In this document: positions 51,615 to 60,493 of the stretch, piece after piece
How positions within the stretch are numbered: position 1 is the first letter of the stretch
Layout of the letters: each line of letters starts with the position of its first letter
Source of the DNA: Haloplanus litoreus
GTDB lineage: Archaea; Halobacteriota; Halobacteria; Halobacteriales; Haloferacaceae
Strand: one strand, 5' to 3'
DNA: 64,000 bases
NCBI RefSeq assembly: GCF_042677945.1
Contig: NZ_JBHUDN010000003.1
Made by a program: the position numbers and the translations under genes
The notes under the pieces: model-generated
The model's database searches: none
Told to the model about the DNA's origin: nothing
The model's input: the letters and a program-made list of their open reading frames with translations, nothing else

Positions 51615-52982
51615 ATGGGTAGCAATGGTGACAACGTGGATCGACGTGACGTGATCAAGGCGGCCGGTGCGGCTGGCACCGCCGGCCTCGTTGGACTCGC
51701 GGGGTGTTCCGGCGGCGGCGGTGGCGGCGGGGGCGACGGCGGTGGGTCGGAGTACCCCGAACTCGGGAACTATCCCATCGAGGGAGATACGGCGACGCTC
51801 GGGTTCAACGTCCCGCAATCCGGGCCGTACGCCTCGGAGGGTGAGGACGAACTCCGCGCCTACGAACTCGCGGTCGAGCATCTGAACAACGGCGGCGGGT
51901 GGGTCGACTCCCAGTTCGACGATCTGTCCGGGGACGGCGTCCTCGACTATCAGATCGACTCGGTGAGCGGCGATACGGCGACCGACGCCGACACCGCACG
52001 CCAGTCCGCCTCGCGGATGATCCAGCGCGACGACGTGATCATGGTGAGCGGCGGGTCGTCCTCCGCCGTCGCCATCGCCGTGCAGGAGCTGTGTCAGCGC
52101 GAGAAAACCCTGTTCATGGCCTGCCTGACCCACTCCAACGAGACGACCGGGGCGAACTGCGTGCGCTACGGCTTTCGCGAGATGTTCAACGCCTACATGA
52201 CCGGGCAGGCGCTGGCGCCGGTCGTTCAGGAGGAGTACGGGAGCGACCTGCAGTTCTACCAGCTCTACGCCGACTACAGTTGGGGCCAGACCCAGCAGGA
52301 GTCGATGAACCAGTTCCTCACGGAGACGGCCGGCTGGGAGCAGGTCGACTCCGTCGCGACGCCGCTCGGGACCAGCGACTACTCCTCGTACCTCTCGGAG
52401 GCGTCGAACTCCGGCGCGGACGTGCTCGTCCTCAACCACTACGGGCTGGACGGGGCGACGTCCGCGAGTCAGGCCGTCGACGCCGGTCTGGACGAAGACA
52501 TGGAGATCCTCGTCCCGCTGTACAACCGCCCGATGGCGGAGGCTGCCGGGGGTGCCATCGAAGGGATCTTCGGCACCGTCGCCTGGGACTCCCAGATCGA
52601 CAACACTCCGTCCCAGGAGTTCCTGCAGGCCTTCCGGGACGAGTACGACCGCACCCCCTCCGGGCCGGCACAGCTCGCCTACGCCCAGACGCTCCAGTAC
52701 GCCGCCGCCGTCGAGCGTGCCGGGACGTTCTACCCGCCCGAGGTCATTCGGCAGTTGGAGGGGCTCGAGTACGACAACATCGGTATGGGACCGGAGACGA
52801 TGCGCGCGTGCGACCACCAGGCTCAGCGCGACGTCCCCGTCGTCCGCGGCCTGCCGGAGTCCGAACAGTCCGAGGGCCAGTACTTCGAGATTATCAACGT
52901 CACGAGCCGCGACGAACTCGGCTACGCCTGTGACGCCGGTCCCGCCGCCGAATGCGAACTCGGCGAGTACGGCGACGAGTAA
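51615..52982 (+). CDS. livK: Branched-chain amino-acid-type ABC transporter substrate-binding lipoprotein
   Basis: 455 residues. Tat-lipoprotein signal DRRDVIKAAGAAGTAGLVGLAGC with the lipobox Cys at about residue 31, then an eight-glycine linker. The periplasmic-binding type I fold follows (LGFNVPQSGPYASEGEDE, SGGSSSAVAIAVQELC, YSWGQTQQESM, ADVLVLNHYG). It binds an amino acid, urea or short-chain amide in the family. tattattaag (51580-51590) is about 27 bases before the ATG. First gene of the liv block; livH has its own promoter. Confidence 0.92.
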   Translation: MGSNGDNVDRRDVIKAAGAAGTAGLVGLAGCSGGGGGGGGDGGGSEYPELGNYPIEGDTATLGFNVPQSGPYASEGEDELRAYELAVEHLNNGGGWVDSQFDDLSGDGVLDYQIDSVSGDTATDADTARQSASRMIQRDDVIMVSGGSSSAVAIAVQELCQREKTLFMACLTHSNETTGANCVRYGFREMFNAYMTGQALAPVVQEEYGSDLQFYQLYADYSWGQTQQESMNQFLTETAGWEQVDSVATPLGTSDYSSYLSEASNSGADVLVLNHYGLDGATSASQAVDAGLDEDMEILVPLYNRPMAEAAGGAIEGIFGTVAWDSQIDNTPSQEFLQAFRDEYDRTPSGPAQLAYAQTLQYAAAVERAGTFYPPEVIRQLEGLEYDNIGMGPETMRACDHQAQRDVPVVRGLPESEQSEGQYFEIINVTSRDELGYACDAGPAAECELGEYGDE

Positions 52983-53021
52983 CCACGATCACCCGGTGCG
53001 AGTCGACATCGCACCGTAGCA

Positions 53022-53040
53022 CAAAATTATAGTAAATAAT
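53022..53040 (+). promoter_or_regulatory. Putative promoter of livHMGF
   Basis: A run of A/T (aaaattatagtaaataat) centred about 26 bases before ATG 53057, so the predicted transcript begins at the mini-ORF, not at livH. Confidence 0.5.
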
Positions 53041-53056
53041 GCTCAACTACACGCAT

Positions 53057-53119
53057 ATGACACTATCAACCGGAGCACCCCGTCGGGTCTCCCGGGGCGC
53101 CCGTGGGGGGAGACGATGA
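53057..53119 (+). CDS. Leaderless mini-ORF coupled to livH (20 aa)
   Basis: MTLSTGAPRRVSRGARGGRR. It starts at the leaderless distance from a strong AT box and its stop overlaps the livH ATG (ATGA, 53116-53119). The run GGGGGGAG just before the ATG can act as Shine-Dalgarno. Strongly basic; no homology. Confidence 0.4.
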   Translation: MTLSTGAPRRVSRGARGGRR

Positions 53120-54057
53120 GTTTTCACATCGAGGCGATCACCGTCCTGCTCAACGGTCTCCAGCAGGGGGCCATCTACATCCTGCTCGCGGTGGGCCTGT
53201 CGATCATCCTCGGCACGCTGAAGTTCGTCAACTTCGCTCACGGCGCGCTGTATCTCATCGGCACCTACGCAGGGCTGTTGTTGGCCCTCGAGGTCAACCT
53301 GACGAGCGGACAGCTCCAAGAGTGGGGGTTCAGCCAGTTGGGCCTCGGACTGGGCTACATCCCCGCGCTGCTCATCGTACCCGTCGTCGTCTTCGTCGTC
53401 GGACTCGCGATGGAGCGTTTCGTCGTCGAACCGTTCAAGGACCGACCCGACACCGATCAGATTCTGGTCACGTTCGGGCTGGCGATCATCGTCCAGGAAC
53501 TCTTCCGCGCCTTCTTCGGATCGAGTAGCCTGCCGTTCAGCCAGCCCGCGTGGGCACAGGGCCCGCCCCAGGTCCCCTTCCTCACGGCCATCCCGATCTC
53601 CTCGTGGCGGTACTACGTCATCGGCATCACGGCCGTACTGGTGTTGATCGTCTACATCCTCGTGGAGTTCACGGACTTCGGGCTGGTCGTCCGCGCCGGC
53701 ACCCGTGACCCCGAGATGGTCGAACTCCTCGGCATCCGACTGAGCCGGCCGTACATCGTCGTCTTCGGTATCGGTGCGGCGCTGGCCGGCGTCGCGGGCG
53801 TCGTCGGCGGGCCGCTCAACCCCGTCAACCCGACCATCGGCAACGAGATTCTCGTGCCCGCGTTCCTGACCGTCGTCATCGGCGGCGTCGGGTCCATCGC
53901 CGGGGCCGTCCTCGGCGGCGTCCTGTTCGGCCTCACACAGGCCATCCTCGTGGCGACGTACTCCGCGTGGGCGCAGGTGGGGCTCTACGCCATCGCGGCC
54001 ATCATCCTGCTCGTGCGGCCCCAGGGCTTGCTCGGCGAGGCGGAGGTGGCTCCATGA
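53116..54057 (+). CDS. livH: ABC transporter permease LivH
   Basis: 313 residues, about eight transmembrane helices. ITVLLNGLQQGAIYILLAVGLSIILGTLKFVNFAHGALY is the LivH N-terminal signature (quoted as short blocks: LNGLQQGAIYILLAVGLSI and VNFAHGALY), and GIRLSRPYIVVFGIGAALAG is the EAA-like loop to the ATPases. First permease of an amino-acid-type importer. Overlaps livM by four bases. Start preceded by a mini-ORF. Confidence 0.94.
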   Translation: MSFHIEAITVLLNGLQQGAIYILLAVGLSIILGTLKFVNFAHGALYLIGTYAGLLLALEVNLTSGQLQEWGFSQLGLGLGYIPALLIVPVVVFVVGLAMERFVVEPFKDRPDTDQILVTFGLAIIVQELFRAFFGSSSLPFSQPAWAQGPPQVPFLTAIPISSWRYYVIGITAVLVLIVYILVEFTDFGLVVRAGTRDPEMVELLGIRLSRPYIVVFGIGAALAGVAGVVGGPLNPVNPTIGNEILVPAFLTVVIGGVGSIAGAVLGGVLFGLTQAILVATYSAWAQVGLYAIAAIILLVRPQGLLGEAEVAP

Positions 54058-55157
54058 GCGACGAACCCGCACCGGCCAGCGAGTCCGAGGCGGACACCGG
54101 CACCGTCTCCGAGATGATCGGCATCTGGGCACCCCGCGGCAACGAGGTGCGCGTCGTCGCCGGCACCGCCGTCGTCCTCGCGCTCTTCCCGTTCGCCTTC
54201 GCCCGGATGCCCGTCGTGAGCGATCTGTTGCAGGGCTATCAGAGCCTCGCGACGCTCATCCTCATCTGGGGCATCTTCGCGCTCGGATTCGACCTCCTGC
54301 TCGGCTACACCGGCCTGCTGTCCTTCGGTCACGCCGCCTTCTGGGGCAGCGCCGCCTACACGGCCGGAATCTTCAGCCAGAACGTCTCCGGCTCACCGAT
54401 CCTGATGATGGTCGCCGGCACCGCCTTCGCCGTCCTGCTCGCGTGGGTGCTCGGCTTCCTGTCGCTTCGCCGCGGCGGGATCTACTTCGCCATCCTCACG
54501 CTCGCGTTCGCGCAGATGATGTTCTACATGTCCTCGTCGCCGCTCGCGTTCCTAACCGGCGGCGAGAACGGATTCACGGACGTCGAGACGGGCGAACTGT
54601 TCGGCACGTTCGCGCTCGAATCCGACCTCCCGGCCGTCCTCGGCACCCTCATGGGAACGTGGCTCTACGCCTTCGTGGCGGTCATCACCCTCCTCTGTGT
54701 GGCGCTCGGCTACCGAATCCTCCACTCGCCGTACGGGATGGTGTTCCGAGCGATTCGCGAGAACGAACAGCGCGCGGAGTTCGTGGGTCTCAACGTCTGG
54801 CGATACCGGCTGATGTCTTTCATCCTCTCCGGCCTCTTTGCCGGCATCGCCGGGAGCCTGTTCGTCATCCACGGCACCTACGTGCCGCTCGCCTCCCTGT
54901 ACTGGACCACCAGCGGTGAAGTGGTCATCATGACCGTCCTCGGCGGCACGGGGTCGCTGTTCGGGCCCATCGTGGGTGCGGGTGTCTACCTCTACGTCGA
55001 GAACATCGTCAGCGGGGGCCACCCGTTCGACTTCATCGCCCCGTTCTGGCACCTGATCCTCGGACTCGTGTTCGTCGTGACCATCTGGGTCTTCCCCCGG
55101 GGCCTCTGGGGCTTCTTCCGCGACGTTCGCGACGCCATCACCGGAGGTGAGAACTGA
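54054..55157 (+). CDS. livM: ABC transporter permease LivM
   Basis: 367 residues, about nine to ten transmembrane helices after a 35-residue acidic tail. GYTGLLSFGHAAFWGSAAY is the family signature; FRAIRENEQRAEFVGLNVWRYR is the ATPase-contact loop. Pairs with LivH to form the pore. The ATG overlaps the livH stop (ATGA), and the stop overlaps livG by one base (TGATG). Confidence 0.94.
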   Translation: MSDEPAPASESEADTGTVSEMIGIWAPRGNEVRVVAGTAVVLALFPFAFARMPVVSDLLQGYQSLATLILIWGIFALGFDLLLGYTGLLSFGHAAFWGSAAYTAGIFSQNVSGSPILMMVAGTAFAVLLAWVLGFLSLRRGGIYFAILTLAFAQMMFYMSSSPLAFLTGGENGFTDVETGELFGTFALESDLPAVLGTLMGTWLYAFVAVITLLCVALGYRILHSPYGMVFRAIRENEQRAEFVGLNVWRYRLMSFILSGLFAGIAGSLFVIHGTYVPLASLYWTTSGEVVIMTVLGGTGSLFGPIVGAGVYLYVENIVSGGHPFDFIAPFWHLILGLVFVVTIWVFPRGLWGFFRDVRDAITGGEN

Positions 55158-55915
55158 TGGCGCTGCTCGAAACGGACGGACTGGTCAAGGAGTTCGGCGG
55201 CCTGGTCGCCACCGACGACGTGAACCTCTCCGTCGAGGAGGACGAACGCGTCTCGATCATCGGTCCCAACGGGGCCGGGAAGTCGACGCTCGTCAATCTC
55301 ATCACGCGCCGCCTCGATCCGACCGCCGGCGACATCCGATTCAAGGGGGAATCGATCGTGAATCGCGACCCCCACGAGGTGGTGCAGATGGGGATCAGCA
55401 AGTCGTTCCAGACGGCCTCCATCTTCTCGGAGCTCACGGTGCGAGAGAACGCCGAGATAGCCGCGCTCGCGGCCGAGCACGGGTCGTTCGGGTTCAAGTT
55501 CCTCGAGCATCGGGACAGCCTCACCGAGGTCCACCAGGTTGCCACCGACACCCTCGACGCCGTCGGCCTCCTCGGTCAGGCGGAGCGACAGGCCGCCGAA
55601 CTCCCCTACGGCGACAAGCGTCGCCTGGAAATCGGCATCGCCCTCGCGGCCGAACCCGACCTCCTGCTGATGGACGAACCGACCGCCGGGATGTCCCCGG
55701 AGGAGACGGAAGCGACCGTCGACCTGGTCGAGGAGGTCAAACGCGAACTGGGGCTGACGTTCGTCCTCATCGAACACGACATGGAAATCGTCTTTCGGGT
55801 CTCCGACCGGATCGTCGTCCTCAATCGCGGGCGAGTGATCGCCGAGGGGACGCCCGACGAGATCAGGGGCAATCCCGAGGTGCAGGAGGCGTATCTCGGA
55901 GGTGTCGACCTGTGA
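55157..55915 (+). CDS. livG: ABC transporter ATP-binding protein LivG
   Basis: 252 residues. Walker A GPNGAGKSTLVN (about 36-47), Q-loop in GISKSFQTASIFSELT, signature LPYGDKRRLEIGIALA, Walker B LLLMDEPTAGM, and H-loop FVLIEHDMEIVF. LivG-type by the C-terminal GTPDEIRGNPEVQEAYLG. Start overlaps livM stop by one base; its stop overlaps livF (GTGA). Confidence 0.95.
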   Translation: MALLETDGLVKEFGGLVATDDVNLSVEEDERVSIIGPNGAGKSTLVNLITRRLDPTAGDIRFKGESIVNRDPHEVVQMGISKSFQTASIFSELTVRENAEIAALAAEHGSFGFKFLEHRDSLTEVHQVATDTLDAVGLLGQAERQAAELPYGDKRRLEIGIALAAEPDLLLMDEPTAGMSPEETEATVDLVEEVKRELGLTFVLIEHDMEIVFRVSDRIVVLNRGRVIAEGTPDEIRGNPEVQEAYLGGVDL

Positions 55916-56655
55916 CACTACTCGACGTCGACGCCGTCGACGCCTACTACGGCGAGAGCCACATCCTGCGTGATCTCTCGATGACCGTCGAGGAGGGGGA
56001 GATCTGTGCGCTCCTCGGACGCAACGGCGCCGGCAAGACGACGACCCTGCGCTCTATCGCCGGCGCGAAACCGCCAGCAGTCCGCGACGGGTCGATCCGG
56101 TTCAAGGGCGACGACATCACCGGGATGCCCGCCGACGACGTGGCCATGCAGGGTATCTCGCTGGTGCCCGAGGAGCGGCGCGTGTTCGCCAACCTCACCG
56201 TCGAGGAGAACCTCCAGATCGCCGAGGTGTCACGCAACGCCTCGAACACGTGGCGGCGCCACCTCACCACCACCGGAACGTCCATGTCCACCGAGCAGGT
56301 GTACGAGGACTTCCCTCGACTGAGAGAGCGCAAGACCCAGAAGGCCGGCACGCTCTCCGGTGGGGAACAGCAGATGCTCGCCATCGCTCGCGCGCTCAAA
56401 CAGAGCACCGACCTCCTCCTCCTCGACGAACCGTACGAGGGTCTCGCCCCCAAAATCGTCGAGGACGTGGAGGCCGCCATCGAGCGAATCAGCGAGCAGG
56501 GTGTCACGATCCTGCTGGTCGAACAGAACGCCGCGGCCGCGATCAAAATCGCCGACCGCGCGTACGTCGTCGACCAGGGACAGGTCGTCTTCGACGGGAC
56601 GGCGGACGAACTCCGGGACGACGACGAGACCCGCGAACGCTATCTGGGTGTCTGA
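55912..56655 (+). CDS. livF: ABC transporter ATP-binding protein LivF
   Basis: 247 residues. GRNGAGKTTTLRSIAG Walker A, GISLVPEERRVFANLTVEEN Q-loop and LivF-type VPE motif, LSGGEQQMLAIARAL signature, LLLLDEPYEGL Walker B, ILLVEQNAAAAI H-region with Gln in place of His as usual in LivF. GTG start overlapping the livG stop. A small insert (SRNASNTWRRHLTTTGTS) lies between Q-loop and signature. Confidence 0.94.
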   Translation: MTLLDVDAVDAYYGESHILRDLSMTVEEGEICALLGRNGAGKTTTLRSIAGAKPPAVRDGSIRFKGDDITGMPADDVAMQGISLVPEERRVFANLTVEENLQIAEVSRNASNTWRRHLTTTGTSMSTEQVYEDFPRLRERKTQKAGTLSGGEQQMLAIARALKQSTDLLLLDEPYEGLAPKIVEDVEAAIERISEQGVTILLVEQNAAAAIKIADRAYVVDQGQVVFDGTADELRDDDETRERYLGV

Positions 56656-56656
56656 G

Positions 56657-57343
56657 ATGTGTGCATCCGGACCCTCGGAAGCGGCGCTCGAATCCGCACT
56701 GGATCGACTCGTCGAGACCGGGATCGTCGACGAACGGCCCGACGGGACGCTGGTCACGACCGAGGAGTTCGAGGCGGCGCGACGCGTCTACCGCGACACC
56801 TACGCGAACGCGGACGACGCCCAGTTCCGACGGACCGTCGCCGAGACGTTCGGCGTGAGCGAGACGACGGCCGCCGACCGCATCGACGACGGGACGGTGA
56901 CCCGTGAGGATCTGATCGTCACGCTCTCGCTCCGGGCCGTCCTCGACGGGACGGACGATGAGCGACTGGCGACGATGACGGCGCTCGTCGGCGAAATCAC
57001 GCCCGCGTCGCCGGTGCCGGAGGGAGTGCGAACACTCGACGACGAGGAGTGGGAGGCGTTCCTCGCCGACCACCGTGACGGCGTCGTGACGGTGTGGCGG
57101 CGGGACTGTGCGCCCTGCGACGCGCTGAAGGACGATCTCGACGCCGTGTTGGATGCGCTCCCCGACGGCGTCGCCGTCGCCGGCGTGGACGGCGAGGCCG
57201 TCCCCGACTTCCGGAACGCGTTCGACGTGACCACGGCGCCGGCGGTCTGCTGTTTCCGGGACGGTGACCTCGTGACGGCCGTGACCGGCCGTGAGCCGCC
57301 GTCGCGATACGCCGAGGCGTTCGCCGACTGTTTCGAGACCTAG
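56657..57343 (+). CDS. Thioredoxin-fold protein at the end of the liv operon
   Basis: 228 residues. An acidic helical N-terminal ~120 residues (winged-helix-like? no clear family) precede a thioredoxin domain with active site CAPC (151-154) in VTVWRRDCAPCDALKDDL and the cis-Pro region FDVTTAPAVCCFRDGD. Starts one base after the livF stop, so it is co-transcribed; a redox or sensing role for the importer is possible but unproven. A second Cys pair (AVCCF) lies next to cis-Pro. It converges with and overlaps the UspA gene by four bases. Confidence 0.78.
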   Translation: MCASGPSEAALESALDRLVETGIVDERPDGTLVTTEEFEAARRVYRDTYANADDAQFRRTVAETFGVSETTAADRIDDGTVTREDLIVTLSLRAVLDGTDDERLATMTALVGEITPASPVPEGVRTLDDEEWEAFLADHRDGVVTVWRRDCAPCDALKDDLDAVLDALPDGVAVAGVDGEAVPDFRNAFDVTTAPAVCCFRDGDLVTAVTGREPPSRYAEAFADCFET

Positions 57344-57738
57344 TTCTCGGTGTCGCCGGCGACCATCACCGGTCGGTCGGCGTTCAGAATCACCGACTGC
57401 GTGACGCTACCGAACAGCGCCTTCCCCGTCGGCGATCGCTTCCGCCCGGCCACGACGATGAGGTTCGCGTCCTCGGCCGTCGCGACGTCGAGGATCTGTT
57501 CGGCCGGATCGCCGCTGGACTCGGTCACGTCGACGTCGATCCCACGTTCTTCGAGATACTCCGTCGCCTCACGCACCGATCCGATCTGTGCCGCCGAGGC
57601 ACCGCTCGGATTGTCGGTGAAACTGTGGATGATGGTCACGCGAGTGTCCGAGGCGGCACCCGGCAGGTCGGCGACCGCCCGTGCACACGCGACTGCTCGC
57701 TCCTCGTTGTCGTCGACGCCGATAACGACGTGGTACAT
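57340..57738 (-). CDS. Universal stress protein (single UspA domain)
   Basis: 132 residues. MYHVVIGVDDNEERAVACARAVADL starts the fold; VAGRKRSPTGKALFGSVTQSVILNADRPVMV is the nucleotide-binding C-terminal signature. Same strand as the downstream oxidase-block proteins but transcribed toward the liv operon end. Confidence 0.93.
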   Translation of the reverse strand: MYHVVIGVDDNEERAVACARAVADLPGAASDTRVTIIHSFTDNPSGASAAQIGSVREATEYLEERGIDVDVTESSGDPAEQILDVATAEDANLIVVAGRKRSPTGKALFGSVTQSVILNADRPVMVAGDTEN

Positions 57739-57761
57739 ACACCCCAGTCGACGAGCCAGGA

Positions 57762-58043
57762 CTAAGTGTCTTTACCCCGCGCCGTCTCGGTGTCGAGGCG
57801 CTCGGACAGGTAGATCACGAGCAGCAGTGGGATACCGAGGCCGACGGCGACGGTCACCATGCCGTAGGCCGCGAAGCCGAGCGCCGTCGGCGGCAGCGGG
57901 ATCAGGAAGAACAGCCGTGGGGCACTCCCCATCGTGATGAACGCACCGAGGACGACGCCGAGAACGCCGGCGATGCCGATGATGACCCCATACATGAGCA
58001 ACACGAACCGGCGGCCGTCGAGGCGCGTCTGCGTCTCGGTCAC
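57762..58043 (-). CDS. Small membrane protein of the cytochrome oxidase block (DUF7520-like)
   Basis: 93 residues with two transmembrane helices (about 13-36 and 50-78). A haloarchaeal family regularly found beside coxA (recalled as DUF7520); function unknown, possibly assembly or an accessory subunit. It is on the same strand as coxA, downstream of it by 225 bases, in which a 27-codon ORF lies on the opposite strand. Confidence 0.7.
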   Translation of the reverse strand: MTETQTRLDGRRFVLLMYGVIIGIAGVLGVVLGAFITMGSAPRLFFLIPLPPTALGFAAYGMVTVAVGLGIPLLLVIYLSERLDTETARGKDT

Positions 58044-58124
58044 AGCGACGGTTGGGCCGGGAGGCGATTAGCGCTTTCCCTTCGAACCGATGGGCCTTTG
58101 CCGACGCCGGCCGTTCGTGGGAGC

Positions 58125-58208
58125 ATGACCAACCAGGACATTCTCGGCATCATTCTGGGGAGCGTCGCGCTCCTGATGTTCGTCACCGGGATCCTGCTGG
58201 CGACCTGA
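58125..58208 (+). CDS. 27-residue single-helix protein beside coxA
   Basis: MTNQDILGIILGSVALLMFV plus TGILLAT: a polar five-residue start and one transmembrane helix to the C-terminus. gcctttgcc about 27 bases upstream of the ATG fits a leaderless message. Tiny hydrophobic subunits of this size are known in terminal oxidases of other organisms (CydX, the ba3 CbaD type), which makes an oxidase role plausible. No homology could be checked. Confidence 0.5.
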   Translation: MTNQDILGIILGSVALLMFVTGILLAT

Positions 58209-58268
58209 CTGCGTCGCGTCGTACCCGCCAGTCGGACCGAATCGCGAAGTCGAAACGGAGCGAGTCGA

Positions 58269-60023
58269 TTACTCGTCGGTCGTTCCGCCGTCGGTGACGA
58301 CTTCCTCGTCCCCACCGTCGGTGATGGCCGTCTCCATCTTGTTCTCGAACCACTGCCACTCGTTGGTGTACATGCCGTCGTCCCGGAGGTTCCAGGGGTC
58401 GCCGTCCTGCACCTTCGGCCCCTCCATCCAGGAGACGACGAAGTTGTACGTCCAGACGAGGCCGCCGATGAACATCAACACGGCACCGAGCGTCGCGAGC
58501 TGGTGGAACGTGGCGAACTGCGGCAGGTAGGTCGCGTACCGTCGGGGCATGCCGCCGTACCCCAGCGCGAGCATCGCGAGGAACGTGATGTTCGAGCCGA
58601 TCATCCAGGTCCAGAAGTGGATCTTCCCGAGCCGGCGCTGGTACATCCGGCCGGCGAACATCGGGAACCAGTAGTAGAGCCCCGCGAACCCGGCGAAGGC
58701 GATAGCGCCCATGACGACGTAGTGGAAGTGCCCGACGACGTAGTAGGTGTCGTGAAGCACCAGGTCGACGGGGATGGAGGCGTTGAAGACGCCGGTGACG
58801 CCGCCGATGATGAAGTTGGAGACGAAGCCGATACAGAACAGCATCGGCGTCGTCAGGCGGAGGTCACCGTTCCACATCGTCGTGATCCAGTTGAACGTCT
58901 TCACCGCGGAGGGGATGGCGATGGCCATCGACACCGCCATGAACGACGCGCGCAGGCGCGGATCCATGCCGGTGGCGAACATGTGGTGGGCCCAGACGCC
59001 GAAGGAGAGCACGCCGATGGCGAGCGTGGAGTAGACGACGAACTTGAACCCGAACAGCTGTCGGCCGGAGAAGCGCGGGAGGACGTAGCTGACGATACCC
59101 ATCGGCGGGAGCACGAGGATGTACACTTCGGGGTGGCCGAAGAACCAGAACAGGTGCTGCCAGAGCATCGTGCCGCCGGCTTCGATAGCGAAGAACGTCG
59201 TCCCGAGGTTGCGGTCGAGCAGGAGCATGACCAGCGCGCTCCCGAGCAGCGGGAACGCGAAGAGGATGAGGCCCGACTGGGTGAGGATGGTCCACGAGAA
59301 GATGTCGAGGTTGGCCCAGGTCACTTCCTCCGCGCGCTCGGTGAGGATGGTCGCGATGAAGTTGATCGATCCCATCGTCGCCGAGACGCCGGTGAGGTGG
59401 AGACCGAGGATCATGAGGTCGACCCCGGCGTTGGCCTGACTCCCGCCGCCAACGCCCGCCGAGAGCGGGGTGTAGAGCGTCCAAGCGGTCTGGGCGGGGA
59501 TGACGTCACCGAGCGGGAAGAAGCCCGCCCAGATGAGCAGTGCGCCCGGCGGCAGCAGCCAGAACGCGATGGCGTTGATCCGCGGGAACGCCATGTCGTC
59601 CGCGCCGATGAGCAGGGGGACGAGGTAGTTCGCGAACGCCGCGATGATGGGCGTCCCGAACAGGAACAGCATGGTGATCCCGTGACTCGTCAACAGGGAG
59701 TTGTAAAACGAGTTCGAGATCAGCGTCATGCCGGGATCGATCAGTTCGATCCGCATGATCATGATCATCAGGCCACCGACGACGAACGCGAGGACGCCGT
59801 AGGCGCCGTACAGCATTCCGATATCCTTGTGGTCGACCGTCGTCAGCCAACGGCTGATTCCGGCCGGCTTCTCCTTCGAAACGTAGCCAGACTCGCCGGC
59901 CGCGCCGCCGCTCCCGAGCGGCGTGTACGACCGCCAGTCTTCGATCCGCGCGAGCCACGCGGCGATGATCACGAGGAAGAGCCCCATGAGCACCGTCAAC
60001 GCTAACTGTCCGGTGATCTGCAT
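58269..60023 (-). CDS. coxA: Cytochrome c oxidase subunit I (heme-copper oxidase, A-type)
   Basis: 584 residues, about 12-14 transmembrane helices. Heme a His in LLTSHGITMLFLF; CuB His and cross-linked Tyr in FFGHPEVYILVLP, whose Glu marks the A-type D-channel; CuB HH in WAHHMFATG; heme a3/a His pair in VVGHFHYVV. It reduces O2 and pumps protons. Subunit II is not in the window. GAATATTTCTTAACCC upstream gives a leaderless start at 60023. Confidence 0.96.
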   Translation of the reverse strand: MQITGQLALTVLMGLFLVIIAAWLARIEDWRSYTPLGSGGAAGESGYVSKEKPAGISRWLTTVDHKDIGMLYGAYGVLAFVVGGLMIMIMRIELIDPGMTLISNSFYNSLLTSHGITMLFLFGTPIIAAFANYLVPLLIGADDMAFPRINAIAFWLLPPGALLIWAGFFPLGDVIPAQTAWTLYTPLSAGVGGGSQANAGVDLMILGLHLTGVSATMGSINFIATILTERAEEVTWANLDIFSWTILTQSGLILFAFPLLGSALVMLLLDRNLGTTFFAIEAGGTMLWQHLFWFFGHPEVYILVLPPMGIVSYVLPRFSGRQLFGFKFVVYSTLAIGVLSFGVWAHHMFATGMDPRLRASFMAVSMAIAIPSAVKTFNWITTMWNGDLRLTTPMLFCIGFVSNFIIGGVTGVFNASIPVDLVLHDTYYVVGHFHYVVMGAIAFAGFAGLYYWFPMFAGRMYQRRLGKIHFWTWMIGSNITFLAMLALGYGGMPRRYATYLPQFATFHQLATLGAVLMFIGGLVWTYNFVVSWMEGPKVQDGDPWNLRDDGMYTNEWQWFENKMETAITDGGDEEVVTDGGTTDE

Positions 60024-60129
60024 GGACGATTCTCAGGAACGCAGGGTTAAGAAATATTCGGGTGCGATTCGCGAATATTCGACCGACGCGCGAGGCTCGT
60101 GGAGGGGCTGACGACCGCTCCGAACGCGC

Positions 60130-60426
60130 TCACTCCTCGTGCTCGTCTTCGATCGGTTCGGCGCCGTCGACCGTCGCGGCGCCGGGCATGTACACTGGGT
60201 CGCTCTTCTCCGTCGACGCGATGGCCTTACCCGACAGGTACGTCAGAATCGCGAGTAGGACGAAGGGCGCGACCAGCAGCACGTACTGGAGAATCCGTCC
60301 CACCGAGCCGAGTTTGAACGGGTTGAACAGGGCGTATCCGACGATGAAAAAGAGGATGATGAACAGCGGAATGAAATTCACCGTCAGATCGAGGAGCGTG
60401 TCCCGATCGAACACTTTCGTCGCCAT
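60130..60426 (-). CDS. DUF6684-like oxidase-block membrane protein
   Basis: 98 residues with two helices (about 16-36 and 47-67) and an acidic tail (DGAEPIEDEHEE). MATKVFDRDTLLDLTVNFIP is recalled as the haloarchaeal family encoded next to coxA. It lies upstream of coxA by 106 bases on the same strand and may be a non-catalytic subunit. ATG 60426 matches the family start. Confidence 0.75.
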   Translation of the reverse strand: MATKVFDRDTLLDLTVNFIPLFIILFFIVGYALFNPFKLGSVGRILQYVLLVAPFVLLAILTYLSGKAIASTEKSDPVYMPGAATVDGAEPIEDEHEE

Positions 60427-60493
60427 GTCCCATGCAAAACGGAGGCCGAACAAATAGGTTTCTATACCTCCGACCGGGCCGACGTCGACGCGC

